64,000 nucleotides of DNA, taken from the NCBI GenBank assembly GCA_012728995.1, contig JAAYEB010000209.1:1-64000 (forward strand), in the 5' to 3' direction. The translations under genes were made by a program, and so were the position numbers. Below, in pieces: positions 44,065-52,682 of this stretch (within the stretch, counting starts at the first letter, position 1; each line of letters begins with the position of its first letter). The DNA is from Fibrobacter sp. (lineage in GTDB: Bacteria; Fibrobacterota; Chitinivibrionia; Chitinivibrionales; Chitinispirillaceae). The notes beneath the pieces were generated by a model. That model was not told where the DNA came from. It saw only the letters and a program-made list of their open reading frames with translations, and searched no databases.

Positions 44065-45423
44065 TTATTGCACCACAAATTGATTTTCATATTCGTGGAG
44101 TTTATTTCGTAAAGTTCTTATGGAAATTCCAAGCATTTCTGCTGCTCTGGTACGATTCTGGTTACAACATTCCAGAGTTTTGTAGATCAACTGTTTCTCC
44201 ATATCAGAAACTGTCATTCCTGGTTGAAAACCATTACTGTTATCCGTATTATTAACACCTTTTTCACTGAATTCAAACAATCGTGGTTTTATCAACCCGG
44301 TACGGGTCAGAACAACAGCCCTCTCAACTGCATTCTCCAATTCCCTTATATTTCCGGGCCAGTCATAATTTTGCAGCAATCTGAGACAATCACTTTCCAC
44401 ACCTTCAACACTAAAGCCATTTTCATCATTGTATTTTTCAATAAAGAACATCAGGAGATTCTCCAGATCATCTTTTCGCTCCCTTAATGGGGGCAAGTGG
44501 ATATGAAACACGTTAAGGCGATAAAACAGATCCTCTCTGAAACGTCCATTAGAAACTTCCTGTTGAAGTTGACGGTTAGTAGTAGCAATTACCCTGACAT
44601 CTATTTCGATTGTTTCATCACCACCAATTTTTTCTATTTCACGTTCCTGTAAAACACGTAATAGTTTTGCCTGGGCAATTGCAGGCATTTCACCAATTTC
44701 ATCCAGTAACAGGGTACCTCCTGAAGCTGCCTCAAATTTTCCTTTTTTCTGTTTAACAGCTCCCGTGAAAGCCCCTTTTTCATGTCCAAACAGTTCTGAT
44801 TCAATCAATCCTTCCGGAAGTGCAGCACAATTAACTTTTATAAATGGCCCATTACTGCGTCTGCTGCTGTAATGGATAGAACGTGCAACCAGTTCTTTGC
44901 CGGTTCCGGATTCTCCGGTAATAAGGACTGTCGACTTGCTTTCTGCAACAGATTCAATAATTTTTCTGACTTCAGACAGGCTCTTGCTTTCTCCGATAAA
45001 GTCACATTGATTCCTTAGAGCACTTTTCAGTCTTTTATTCTCATTAACAAGACAATGATACTGCAATGCTCGTTCTACAGCCATTTCAAGCTCTCTTATC
45101 AGGTTGTCGGATTTCTGAATGAAATCAAAAGCACCTTTTTTCATAGCTTCTACAGCTGTTTCTATAGCTCCATACGCAGTAATAATTAAGAAAGGAATAT
45201 CGGAATCAATATTTCGTATATTTTCGAGCAGTTCAATTCCAGACATTCGCGGCATTTTCATATCAGAAATAACAAGATCATATCTTGAATTTGACAATTT
45301 CTCCAATGCATCCAATCCATTAACTGCAGCATCGGTATCATATCCTTGCCTGTTAAGAGTTTCAATTACAGAATCCCTGAATAATTCGTTGTCATCAACA
45401 ACCAGTATTCTCTTTTTGACCAT
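44065..45423 (-). CDS. Sigma-54-dependent response regulator (NtrC/FlrC type)
   Basis: 452 aa. Receiver domain 1-120 with phosphoacceptor D54 ('YDLVISDMKMPRMSG'); AAA+ domain with 'ITGESGTGKELVARSIHYSS' (Walker A), 'FGHEKGAFTGAVKQKKGKFE' (the GAFTGA sigma-54 contact loop) and 'GGTLLLDEIGEM' (Walker B); C-terminal Fis-type helix-turn-helix 'RAAEMLGISIRTLRNKLHEY'. The ATG at 45423 with GGAG gives the family N-terminus; an in-frame extension to 45501 is unlikely. It lies 10 bases after its cognate kinase and probably activates the sigma-54 promoter at 27527-27542. Confidence 0.93.
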   Translation of the reverse strand: MVKKRILVVDDNELFRDSVIETLNRQGYDTDAAVNGLDALEKLSNSRYDLVISDMKMPRMSGIELLENIRNIDSDIPFLIITAYGAIETAVEAMKKGAFDFIQKSDNLIRELEMAVERALQYHCLVNENKRLKSALRNQCDFIGESKSLSEVRKIIESVAESKSTVLITGESGTGKELVARSIHYSSRRSNGPFIKVNCAALPEGLIESELFGHEKGAFTGAVKQKKGKFEAASGGTLLLDEIGEMPAIAQAKLLRVLQEREIEKIGGDETIEIDVRVIATTNRQLQQEVSNGRFREDLFYRLNVFHIHLPPLRERKDDLENLLMFFIEKYNDENGFSVEGVESDCLRLLQNYDWPGNIRELENAVERAVVLTRTGLIKPRLFEFSEKGVNNTDNSNGFQPGMTVSDMEKQLIYKTLECCNQNRTRAAEMLGISIRTLRNKLHEYENQFVVQ

Positions 45424-45433
45424 AAAAACTCCA

Positions 45434-46696
45434 TTAATCCTTGAGAACTGGTAAAAATACCCTTGCAGTAGTTCCTTTTTGTGAAGAACTCCTGATATCA
45501 ATATAACCAGAATGAAATTCCACGAACTTCTTTACGATGGCTAATCCTAAACCAGTCCCGTTTTCTTTTGTGGTAAAAAAAGGATCAAACATTTTTGTAA
45601 TAACATCACTCCCGATACCACTGCCTGTATCAGAAACAGAAAAACTGATAAAACCGGTCTTCTCGTGGTTTTGATTTTCAACAGATACTGTCAGCACTCC
45701 GCCATTGTCCATTGCCTGAACAGCATTCAAACACAAATTCATAACAATTTGTCCGATTTTTTCCGGATCAGCAAGTACATATACCGATTCGTTTGTCCAC
45801 TCTTTTTTAACCTGGACAGTACTTCCCAGCCGTTCAATTTCAATCTGGACAAAATCAACTATTTCCTCTAAAATTGTTTCCAGTTGTATTTTACGAAACT
45901 GTGCTCTAACAGGCCTAGTATAGACAAGCAGATTTGACACGATCTTGTTTAACCTGGAAAGCCCTTCTATTATCTTTCCAAGTGTTTTTCTTCGCGAATC
46001 GTCTTGCTCTAAATCACGTTCAAGTAACCCTGCCCACATTCCCATCGCTCCCAGGGGATTTCTTATTTCGTGTGCAACTGTAGCAGACATTTCTCCAAGA
46101 GCAGCCATAGTTCTTGTCTGTTGCATCTCCTCTTCAAGCGCCTTTATCTGTGAAATATCGCTGAATATCTCAACAGCACCAAGCTTTCTTCCTTTTTTAT
46201 CTTTTAACAAAGCTGTCTGATAAGAAACCGGAACCGGATGACCATCTTTATGCCATATAACTTTCTCGTTACGTTTAAGTTCTATTCCTCTGTTCAAAGC
46301 CTGAACAAGTGCCGTTTCACCGTCCGTATTACTAGAAAAATATCGTGTGTATTTACGTCCCATTAGGTCATCATAACTGTATCCACTTATTTCAGAAGCA
46401 GCACGATTGAAATGAGTTATCTTGCCGCATATATCAATCCCTATCACTCCATTATCCATACTCTGTAGAATTGAATCCAGATATGTCTGCATTTCCTCCT
46501 GAACCACAAGACTTTTCTCCAGCTCGGCATTTTTCCTGTCCAGTTCAATATTTACTTTTTTTATTTCTTCCTGCATACTGTCATATGCCTGGCTTAATAT
46601 ATCTGCTCTGGATTGAAAATCAGTAAACGCTCTCTGAAGCGATTCGAAAAGCTCTATAGGTATTGTTACCGGTTCTTTACTATCAACAATCTTCAT
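45434..46696 (-). CDS. PAS-domain sensor histidine kinase (NtrB/FlrB-like)
   Basis: 420 aa with no membrane helix. Coiled coil ~15-75, PAS domain ~75-185 ('MDNGVIGIDICGKITHFNRA'), HisKA with 'MSATVAHEIRNPLGAMGMWA' (His ~209) and a HATPase domain ('NLCLNAVQAMDNGGVLTVSV', 'DTGSGIGSDVITKMFDPFFT', 'NGTGLGLAIVKKF'). A soluble PAS-kinase paired with a sigma-54 activator is the standard arrangement for FlrBC, FleSR and FlgSR flagellar regulators. It lies after the FlgN-like gene. Confidence 0.93.
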   Translation of the reverse strand: MKIVDSKEPVTIPIELFESLQRAFTDFQSRADILSQAYDSMQEEIKKVNIELDRKNAELEKSLVVQEEMQTYLDSILQSMDNGVIGIDICGKITHFNRAASEISGYSYDDLMGRKYTRYFSSNTDGETALVQALNRGIELKRNEKVIWHKDGHPVPVSYQTALLKDKKGRKLGAVEIFSDISQIKALEEEMQQTRTMAALGEMSATVAHEIRNPLGAMGMWAGLLERDLEQDDSRRKTLGKIIEGLSRLNKIVSNLLVYTRPVRAQFRKIQLETILEEIVDFVQIEIERLGSTVQVKKEWTNESVYVLADPEKIGQIVMNLCLNAVQAMDNGGVLTVSVENQNHEKTGFISFSVSDTGSGIGSDVITKMFDPFFTTKENGTGLGLAIVKKFVEFHSGYIDIRSSSQKGTTARVFLPVLKD

Positions 46697-46743
46697 AACC
46701 AGTACTCCACAATTTTATCTACAATCTCCAATCAGCATGTATA

Positions 46744-47142
46744 CTATTTCACAACATTCTGACTATCGGGATTTTTGTTAATTATTCCATCAATATATTT
46801 TTTCAACAGATCCTCCTCCCTGAGAAATTCCCTTATGGTGCTTTCGATCTGTTCAAGTATTTCATCAAACGATACCCTGTCAGGATCATTATTGCTGAGT
46901 TCGTTTTTCCTTTTTTCCCATAAACCTACCATTGTGCAAGTCTTGTCGCGTTCCATCTGAATCATATCAATCAATCTGTTTTTATTCTCCATACCTGTAA
47001 CGATTCCAGATATATCACCACGTGATAAAACAAGTCTGCTCATCATTTTTCGGTCAAGATCAAGCAATTCCCTGTACCACTGTAACTGCAAGCTGAAAGA
47101 TGTTTTCAGCACTTGAATCAGAATTGTATCATTTTCACTCAT
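46744..47142 (-). CDS. Helical protein, FlgN/FliT-like chaperone candidate
   Basis: About 132 aa, all helical. A pattern of leucine-rich heptads with 'SRGDISGIVTGMENKNRLID' and a terminal 'IESTIREFLREEDLLKKYID' resembles FlgN-type export chaperones, which use the same size and layout, but no diagnostic motif is visible. Position between a flagellar-type TPR/FapA pair and the flagellar two-component genes supports the idea. The start is uncertain: ATG at 47142 is used; an in-frame TTG at 47184 adds 14 residues. Neither has a clear ribosome site. Confidence 0.55.
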   Translation of the reverse strand: MSENDTILIQVLKTSFSLQLQWYRELLDLDRKMMSRLVLSRGDISGIVTGMENKNRLIDMIQMERDKTCTMVGLWEKRKNELSNNDPDRVSFDEILEQIESTIREFLREEDLLKKYIDGIINKNPDSQNVVK

Positions 47143-47187
47143 GGTTTTCAATAACTTGAGGTTTATATCTTTAAGAAGGGTCAAGAA

Positions 47188-49053
47188 TCAATTAAGAACA
47201 GTACGGTATTCGTATTCCCATACAGTATCTTCAAGTTTCAACCTTGCCTGTTTTGCCCAATAATCATCCGGATGTGCGCGAATGAGTGTTTTGAATGCCT
47301 CAATAGCCTCTTTATAATTTTTGAGGTTTTTCTGTATGCTTCCAATTTGAAATATCGCCCAGGGAGTTTCCTGAAAGGATGGATACTTACGCGAAACCTG
47401 TTTATAATAGGTCAATGATTTGTCATAGTTTTTATGCCTGAAATATTCATCTGCGATTTTAAAATAAGAATCCGGTACTCTTATATAAATATTATTCTTT
47501 TCTCCATACTGAATAGCTTTTTCAAACGATTCAATAGCACGTTTCGTATTTTTTAATTGCAGAAAAGTATTACCAAGTTTAAAACTTGCGCAAACCTGAT
47601 CCATTGGCTTTCCTGTTTTTACGGCCTGACTGTAAGCATCAACAGCTTTACCTGGCTGCTCAAGATCATTATATGCATCACCAAGTTTTTCGTAAGCTTT
47701 CCCGCCCCATTTATGATCACGATGATTTTGAATAAACTTCCGCAAAAGCTTTTCTCCAACCGACGGATCCCGTCTTTCAAGATATGTCAATGCTTTCAAA
47801 AACAGTGCATCTGATGCAACATCATGATTTGAAAATCTACCCAAAACCTGGCTAAACTGATTTTCCGCTTCATTGAAAAGGCGCAGCTTAAAGTAATTTA
47901 TACCTGTATTATAAAGACAGTGTAACGCGATAACTCCATCAGGATTATCAGCAAATATTTTCTTGAATTCTCGAATTGATTTATCATAATTTCCAGCCTG
48001 AAACTCTCTTATCCCCGATAGCAATTTCTGACCTGCATCAGTCAGGGTATCGATCGTTAACATTGTCAGTAATGAATCTATTCTGATCTCGAGCTGATTT
48101 AATTTGTCCTTTACTGCAACAGTATCCTGTTTTGCCACCTGCACTATTGCTTTGTTGCCACCAAGTTGCCTGTATTTTTCAACCAGGTCCTGTGCTTCCT
48201 TTTTTCCCTGTTCATAATTGGTTTTCGAAATATAGAGTAATAGTTGTTGTATTGCCTTAGAATAATTTTTTTCCTCGGAATATATTTTGCCAAGATAAAA
48301 ATGAGCATTATAACCAAGCTCCGGATAATCAACAGATTTTAAAAAGTTTATTTTTGCCATTTTATTCTGGCCTTTTTTTCTTCTTATTAATCCTGCATAA
48401 TAAAAAGCTCCGGCATAATCCGGTTGTATTTTTAAAACATTATGGATCTGTGCCAAAGAAGAATCATACTTTTGTGCTGTATAGTATTCTACTACCTTTC
48501 TGAAAGCAGCATCAATCTCAGGTCTGTGTACGTTACGGGCTTTTTTTCTATAACTGTCCAGATCTGTTGATCTTTCATTAACAACAGTTTTTTTGATCAG
48601 TTGATCGATTTTATGCTGTATACTGTCTCGCTCTGAAGGATCACAAATCTGAATATATTTTTGGAGTTCTATAACCGCCTTTTGATTCTGTTGATCTTTT
48701 TCATATGCAGATGCAAGCATTTTCAGTGCTTTACTCCATCCCGGATTGTAGCTTAAAGCCTTTTCAAGATTATAAATTTGAAGCTTCGTTCGACCCTGAA
48801 CCAAACGTATTTCTGCCATGTGCATATATGCATTGTAGTTATCAGGATAAGCAGCAAGGACCTTTCTGAACTCATCTATTGCCTGTTTGTAGTTTTTTTC
48901 ATTTTTATATTTAATCCCAAGTCTGTAATGTATATAGTCACCACTGTTATTTTCGGCAAAACTATCTACTCCCAGATTTGATATCAAAAAATATCCGATG
49001 AAAAATATTACAATATAATGTTCTATTCTGGATATTACATTATCAAACAACAT
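47188..49053 (-). CDS. Secreted or membrane-anchored TPR-repeat protein
   Basis: 621 aa: an N-terminal hydrophobic segment ('YIVIFFIGYFLISNLGVDSF', signal or anchor) followed by many TPR units across the whole length, for example 'YKQAIDEFRKVLAAYPDNYN', 'SIREFKKIFADNPDGVIALH' and 'AIEAFKTLIRAHPDDYWAKQ'. The repeats resemble the tol-pal/YbgF and BamD style of extracytoplasmic TPR proteins. The ATG overlaps the fapA end by 11 bases. It probably scaffolds an envelope or motility complex; partner unknown. Confidence 0.82.
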   Translation of the reverse strand: MLFDNVISRIEHYIVIFFIGYFLISNLGVDSFAENNSGDYIHYRLGIKYKNEKNYKQAIDEFRKVLAAYPDNYNAYMHMAEIRLVQGRTKLQIYNLEKALSYNPGWSKALKMLASAYEKDQQNQKAVIELQKYIQICDPSERDSIQHKIDQLIKKTVVNERSTDLDSYRKKARNVHRPEIDAAFRKVVEYYTAQKYDSSLAQIHNVLKIQPDYAGAFYYAGLIRRKKGQNKMAKINFLKSVDYPELGYNAHFYLGKIYSEEKNYSKAIQQLLLYISKTNYEQGKKEAQDLVEKYRQLGGNKAIVQVAKQDTVAVKDKLNQLEIRIDSLLTMLTIDTLTDAGQKLLSGIREFQAGNYDKSIREFKKIFADNPDGVIALHCLYNTGINYFKLRLFNEAENQFSQVLGRFSNHDVASDALFLKALTYLERRDPSVGEKLLRKFIQNHRDHKWGGKAYEKLGDAYNDLEQPGKAVDAYSQAVKTGKPMDQVCASFKLGNTFLQLKNTKRAIESFEKAIQYGEKNNIYIRVPDSYFKIADEYFRHKNYDKSLTYYKQVSRKYPSFQETPWAIFQIGSIQKNLKNYKEAIEAFKTLIRAHPDDYWAKQARLKLEDTVWEYEYRTVLN

Positions 49054-50392
49054 TGAACATTCCCGGTTTTAACATGACATTTACCGACTTTTCCATTATT
49101 AATTTATCGCTTACTCCAAATTTTACAAGTGTATTAGGAAATAATTCCTTAATAATAACGGCCGGTTCAGGTTTGTTTTTTTCAACTTTTTCTATTTCCT
49201 CAATTCTTTTCTGCACAGAATTACATGTTTTGTATAATTCTATAGTTTTCTTTGTAAAAAATTCAAGTCTGTTTTCATCTTCCGATGAAAGTTTACCATT
49301 ATCATTCAGACCATTACGCACAAACATAAAAATCTCAGATTTTAACAAAACCTGCTTGCTGGAAATTCCTGCCAGCTCTTTTAATAAAGCATAACGTTCC
49401 CGGTTCAGTTGAAAAATTTTCCCGATATCCAGAATGGTCCTGGGTTCAGCACTGCTGCCAACAATATTTGCCTCTATAAAAAATGCGGATATTGATCCAC
49501 CAATGATTTGATTTACTTTTACCCGACCGCCAGAAACTACACTGCTGTGAATAAGATCACCACCAACAACAACATCTCCCTTGACATTAACAGTAAAATT
49601 TTCAATATGGCCTGCTTTCATATCACCGCCACACTCTATAACTCCTTCCCCTCCCCCTGCAACTCCACCAGTAATCTCAAGATTACCATTACATTGTATC
49701 ATTGCGTTCTCAATACTGCCTTTTATTATTAATGAACCTTCTGTTTTTACGCTGAAACCGGCCCTTACATTTCCATTAATTTGAAGATCTCCTGAAAAAC
49801 TTACATTTCCTGTAGAATAATCTATATCACCCCTTATGATTTGTGAATTCTTTACTTCTATTAACCCTTTGGCATTTATACTCAACGCCCCATCTATTCT
49901 GGCCAATAACAAGTCAGGATCTGCCATTGAAAAACATGTACCCGTACCATTAACAATTTGAATATCAGATACAGCTTTCGGAAGTATTTTTTCTCCTAAA
50001 ACTGTAATTCCCTCTTTTCCTCTATATGGGTGTATATGTTTTGCTAATGGCTGGTTCTTCGAAACATTTGTCAGCATACTGATATCCTGGTGATCTGCGC
50101 GGCCATTATCAAGTATTTTTGGTTTCCCTTTTCCTGACAAATCAACCAGCATCTCAACTTTACCATCAGTACCCTGAACAGGTGCAGTACCTCGTGCTAT
50201 TTCAACTGTTGAATTCTGAATTCTGCCTTCCGATATCAGTTTAACAGTTTCATTGTTTATTCCATATACGATTCCATTACTGGTTAGAAGCTCCTTTATT
50301 TCGACAAGTGTTGGAAATGTATTGAGGTTTTGTGGTATTTGCAAAAAAGCCTTCATACCATCCTGTGAAATCCTTATTCGTAAACCTGCCAC
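49043..50392 (-). CDS. FapA/DUF342 family protein
   Basis: 449 aa. The DUF342 layout is clear: 'LAKHIHPYRGKEGITVLGEK' preceding a long parallel beta-helix with repeated 'GDIDYSTGNVSFSGDLQING' and 'VKGDVVVGGDLIHSSVVSGG'-type turns, then a C-terminal coiled coil. The family is called flagellar assembly protein A in Vibrio, where it affects polar flagella. The start is GTG at 50392 with AGGT upstream, directly after the hldD stop. Position ahead of flagellar regulators fits a motility role. Confidence 0.87.
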   Translation of the reverse strand: MAGLRIRISQDGMKAFLQIPQNLNTFPTLVEIKELLTSNGIVYGINNETVKLISEGRIQNSTVEIARGTAPVQGTDGKVEMLVDLSGKGKPKILDNGRADHQDISMLTNVSKNQPLAKHIHPYRGKEGITVLGEKILPKAVSDIQIVNGTGTCFSMADPDLLLARIDGALSINAKGLIEVKNSQIIRGDIDYSTGNVSFSGDLQINGNVRAGFSVKTEGSLIIKGSIENAMIQCNGNLEITGGVAGGGEGVIECGGDMKAGHIENFTVNVKGDVVVGGDLIHSSVVSGGRVKVNQIIGGSISAFFIEANIVGSSAEPRTILDIGKIFQLNRERYALLKELAGISSKQVLLKSEIFMFVRNGLNDNGKLSSEDENRLEFFTKKTIELYKTCNSVQKRIEEIEKVEKNKPEPAVIIKELFPNTLVKFGVSDKLIMEKSVNVMLKPGMFNVV

Positions 50393-51388
50393 TTAATCTA
50401 CCTGCCTTATTTCTCCCAAACGCTTATCAAACTGCAAATAATTGCAGACATAATCATATACAGCATCTTCCAACGACATACATTCATGATTACATCCTGA
50501 AGAACGCAATTTATCAAGATCAGCTTGCGTAAAATATTGATACTTTTCACGGATCTCGATTGGCATAGGAATGTAATCTATGACAGGATTTTTATTAACT
50601 GCCGTGAAAATAGCTTTAGCAAGATCATTCCATGAACGTGCCTGCCCGGTACCGATATTGAAAATTCCTCCGATATGACGGTTTTCGAGAAAATACAATG
50701 TCATTTTGACTGCATCTTTAACATAAATAAAATCCCTCAATTGATCACCATCTCCGTACTCCTCTTTATGAGACTTGAAAAGTGAAATAGTCCCCTTATC
50801 CCTTACACCAGCAAAAGCCTTATTAATCACACTTCTCATATCACCTTTATGATATTCATTTGGCCCGAAAACATTGAAATATTTCAACCCTACGATTTTT
50901 TCAAGCCACCTCTTTCGCAAAGCATAAAGATCAAAAAGATGCTTTGAATATCCATACATATTGAGCGGAAATAACTGATCTATCTTCGATTCATCATCAC
51001 TATACCCATTTTTACCATCCCCATAAGTAGCTGCACTTGAAGCATAAATAAAACGTGTTTGAGGATGTTTTTCCCACCATCTGCCAATTCGAACTGAATA
51101 ATGAAAATTGTTTTCAATCAGATAATCCGCATTCTTTTCAGTTGTCGAAGAACATGCGCCAAGATGAAATATCCCGTCGATTTTCATGGAATCCATTTTT
51201 CCAGTCTCGAGTTCAGAAATAAAAAGTTCTTTGTCCATAAAATCAATAAAACGTAAACCGACCAGATTACGCCACTTCTCACCATCACCAAGCCGGTCTA
51301 TCACAAGAATGTCATCAATACCCCTGCTGTTTAATTCTTTTACTATAGCGCTCCCGATAAAACCAGCACCACCTGTTACTATTATCAT
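50393..51388 (-). CDS. hldD: ADP-L-glycero-D-manno-heptose 6-epimerase
   Basis: 331 aa. SDR Rossmann motif 'GGAGFIGSAIVKELNSRG', 'IFHLGACSSTTEKNADYLIE', 'YASSAATYGDG' and catalytic 'YGYSKHLFD', then 'LKYFNVFGPNEYHKGDMRSV'. These are the RfaD/HldD hallmarks. It makes ADP-L-glycero-D-manno-heptose for the LPS inner core, so the organism probably has heptose-containing LPS. A near-perfect GGAGGTGAT ribosome site precedes the ATG. It heads a run of flagellar-regulatory genes with no gap to fapA. Confidence 0.94.
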   Translation of the reverse strand: MIIVTGGAGFIGSAIVKELNSRGIDDILVIDRLGDGEKWRNLVGLRFIDFMDKELFISELETGKMDSMKIDGIFHLGACSSTTEKNADYLIENNFHYSVRIGRWWEKHPQTRFIYASSAATYGDGKNGYSDDESKIDQLFPLNMYGYSKHLFDLYALRKRWLEKIVGLKYFNVFGPNEYHKGDMRSVINKAFAGVRDKGTISLFKSHKEEYGDGDQLRDFIYVKDAVKMTLYFLENRHIGGIFNIGTGQARSWNDLAKAIFTAVNKNPVIDYIPMPIEIREKYQYFTQADLDKLRSSGCNHECMSLEDAVYDYVCNYLQFDKRLGEIRQVD

Positions 51389-51509
51389 ATCACCTCCGCA
51401 AATAAGTAAATTGTATTTGCTTTAAAATAATACAATTCCGGTACATTTTTTTCAGGCTTTTAATCGACACCGAATTATTTTCATAAACAGCCGTTAAAGG
51501 AGTAGTATT

Positions 51510-52244
51510 TTGAATTGTAAGAGATGTGGTTCCCAGATTGAATCCTTTTGTTCATCCTTTTGTTGCCCCCATTGTGGAACTATTATACTTCAAAACCGAT
51601 CAAAATTTGATAATACTGCAGATAAGTCTCTGCTGGCCTGGGAAACAACTGAAGCTTTTACAAATCCATTAAGTTCCTTAATTAATACCTTAAGCGAATC
51701 ATTTTTCAATACAGAATCTTTTTTTAAAAAGGTCACAAAAGGCACAACCATAAAATCGGCATGGCTTTTTGCGATTATTACAGGAAGTTTTGGAATTTTC
51801 GCTTCATTTATATGGTCATTTTTATCTTTCAATTATACCCCTGATAAAACGATTCCTCCATCAAGTCTGATTTTAACCCCTCTCATTATAACAATGCAGC
51901 TTTTTACTGTTACATTTTATTGCCAGTTAATATTCAGTTTTTTAAGGCAAAATAAATCATCCATGAAATCTACTTTTAGAATTGTTTCTTATTCACAAAG
52001 CGCCATGATTCTGTATGCCGTACCTTTTTTAGGATCAATACTTTCACCTGTATTATGGTTTTACATGCTGGTTACCGGGTTACATCACGCCAATTCAGTT
52101 GGAAAATTGAAGACAATGCTGATACTTATTTTCCCGGTTTTATTTATCGTTTTCATAGGTATTGTTGCTTTATCCGCTTTTCTTGCAGGTAATATTTTTG
52201 CAAATGAACAACTGACAAATTTTTTTGATCTGTTTCCAGGATAA
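51510..52244 (+). CDS. Zinc-ribbon Yip1-family membrane protein
   Basis: 244 aa starting with TTG at 51510 (AAGGAG nine bases upstream). An N-terminal zinc ribbon has Cys pairs in 'CKRCG' and 'CCPHCG'. A Yip1-type membrane domain with about five helices follows ('SAWLFAIITGSFGIFASFIW', 'PLIITMQLFTVTFYCQLIFS', 'YAVPFLGSILSPVLWFYMLV'). Bacterial Yip1-like proteins are widespread but their role is unknown. It is divergent from hldD and 150 bases upstream of the FliN paralogue. Confidence 0.78.
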   Translation: MNCKRCGSQIESFCSSFCCPHCGTIILQNRSKFDNTADKSLLAWETTEAFTNPLSSLINTLSESFFNTESFFKKVTKGTTIKSAWLFAIITGSFGIFASFIWSFLSFNYTPDKTIPPSSLILTPLIITMQLFTVTFYCQLIFSFLRQNKSSMKSTFRIVSYSQSAMILYAVPFLGSILSPVLWFYMLVTGLHHANSVGKLKTMLILIFPVLFIVFIGIVALSAFLAGNIFANEQLTNFFDLFPG

Positions 52245-52394
52245 ATCTTGAGACTTGATTTTATCCGTATTGCATTATAAAATTTTATGGGTTAAATACT
52301 GACAATCACTTTTTGTGGATCTGAACAAAAAGGGGAAAAAATGTTTTTCGTTCATGATGGTTGTTGGTAAACTTAATTTTCTGCAGGGAAAAAA

Positions 52395-52655
52395 ATGTCA
52401 AACAATATTAACATGCTTCTTGATGTAAATGTACCATTTTCCGTCCAGCTTGGTCAGACAAAAATGAGCATTCGTGATTTATTGAATCTAAAAAAAGGCA
52501 GCATAGTACGTTTAAACCGAATGGCTGGTGAACCTGTTGACATATTTATCAGCAGCAAACTAATCGCCAAGGGTGAAGTTACGGTTGTTAATGACATCCT
52601 GTCGATACGGGTCGGTCAGCTATATGGTGCAAAAGAAAAATTCAAACACCTGTAA
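52395..52655 (+). CDS. Stand-alone FliN-type (SpoA domain) protein, second copy
   Basis: 86 aa comprising one SpoA domain: 'MLLDVNVPFSVQLGQTKMSI', 'LLNLKKGSIVRLNRMAGEPV' and 'SIRVGQLYGAKEKFKHL'. It closely parallels the C-terminus of the FliY in the flagellar cluster ('MLLDIELDVSIELGRSRQSI', 'RMAGEPVDLLVNN'). A true short FliN can mix with FliY/FliM in the C-ring, so this may be a second switch subunit encoded away from the main cluster. A GGGA-type site precedes the ATG. Confidence 0.87.
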   Translation: MSNNINMLLDVNVPFSVQLGQTKMSIRDLLNLKKGSIVRLNRMAGEPVDIFISSKLIAKGEVTVVNDILSIRVGQLYGAKEKFKHL

Positions 52656-52682
52656 TCATTCATTAAGTTTTTTAACAATCCA

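Noticed and set aside
44065-45501. Extended N-terminus of the sigma-54 activator (start at 45501)
   Set aside because: The extra 26 residues overlap the kinase gene and are not receiver-domain-like; ATG at 45423 has a good GGAG site.
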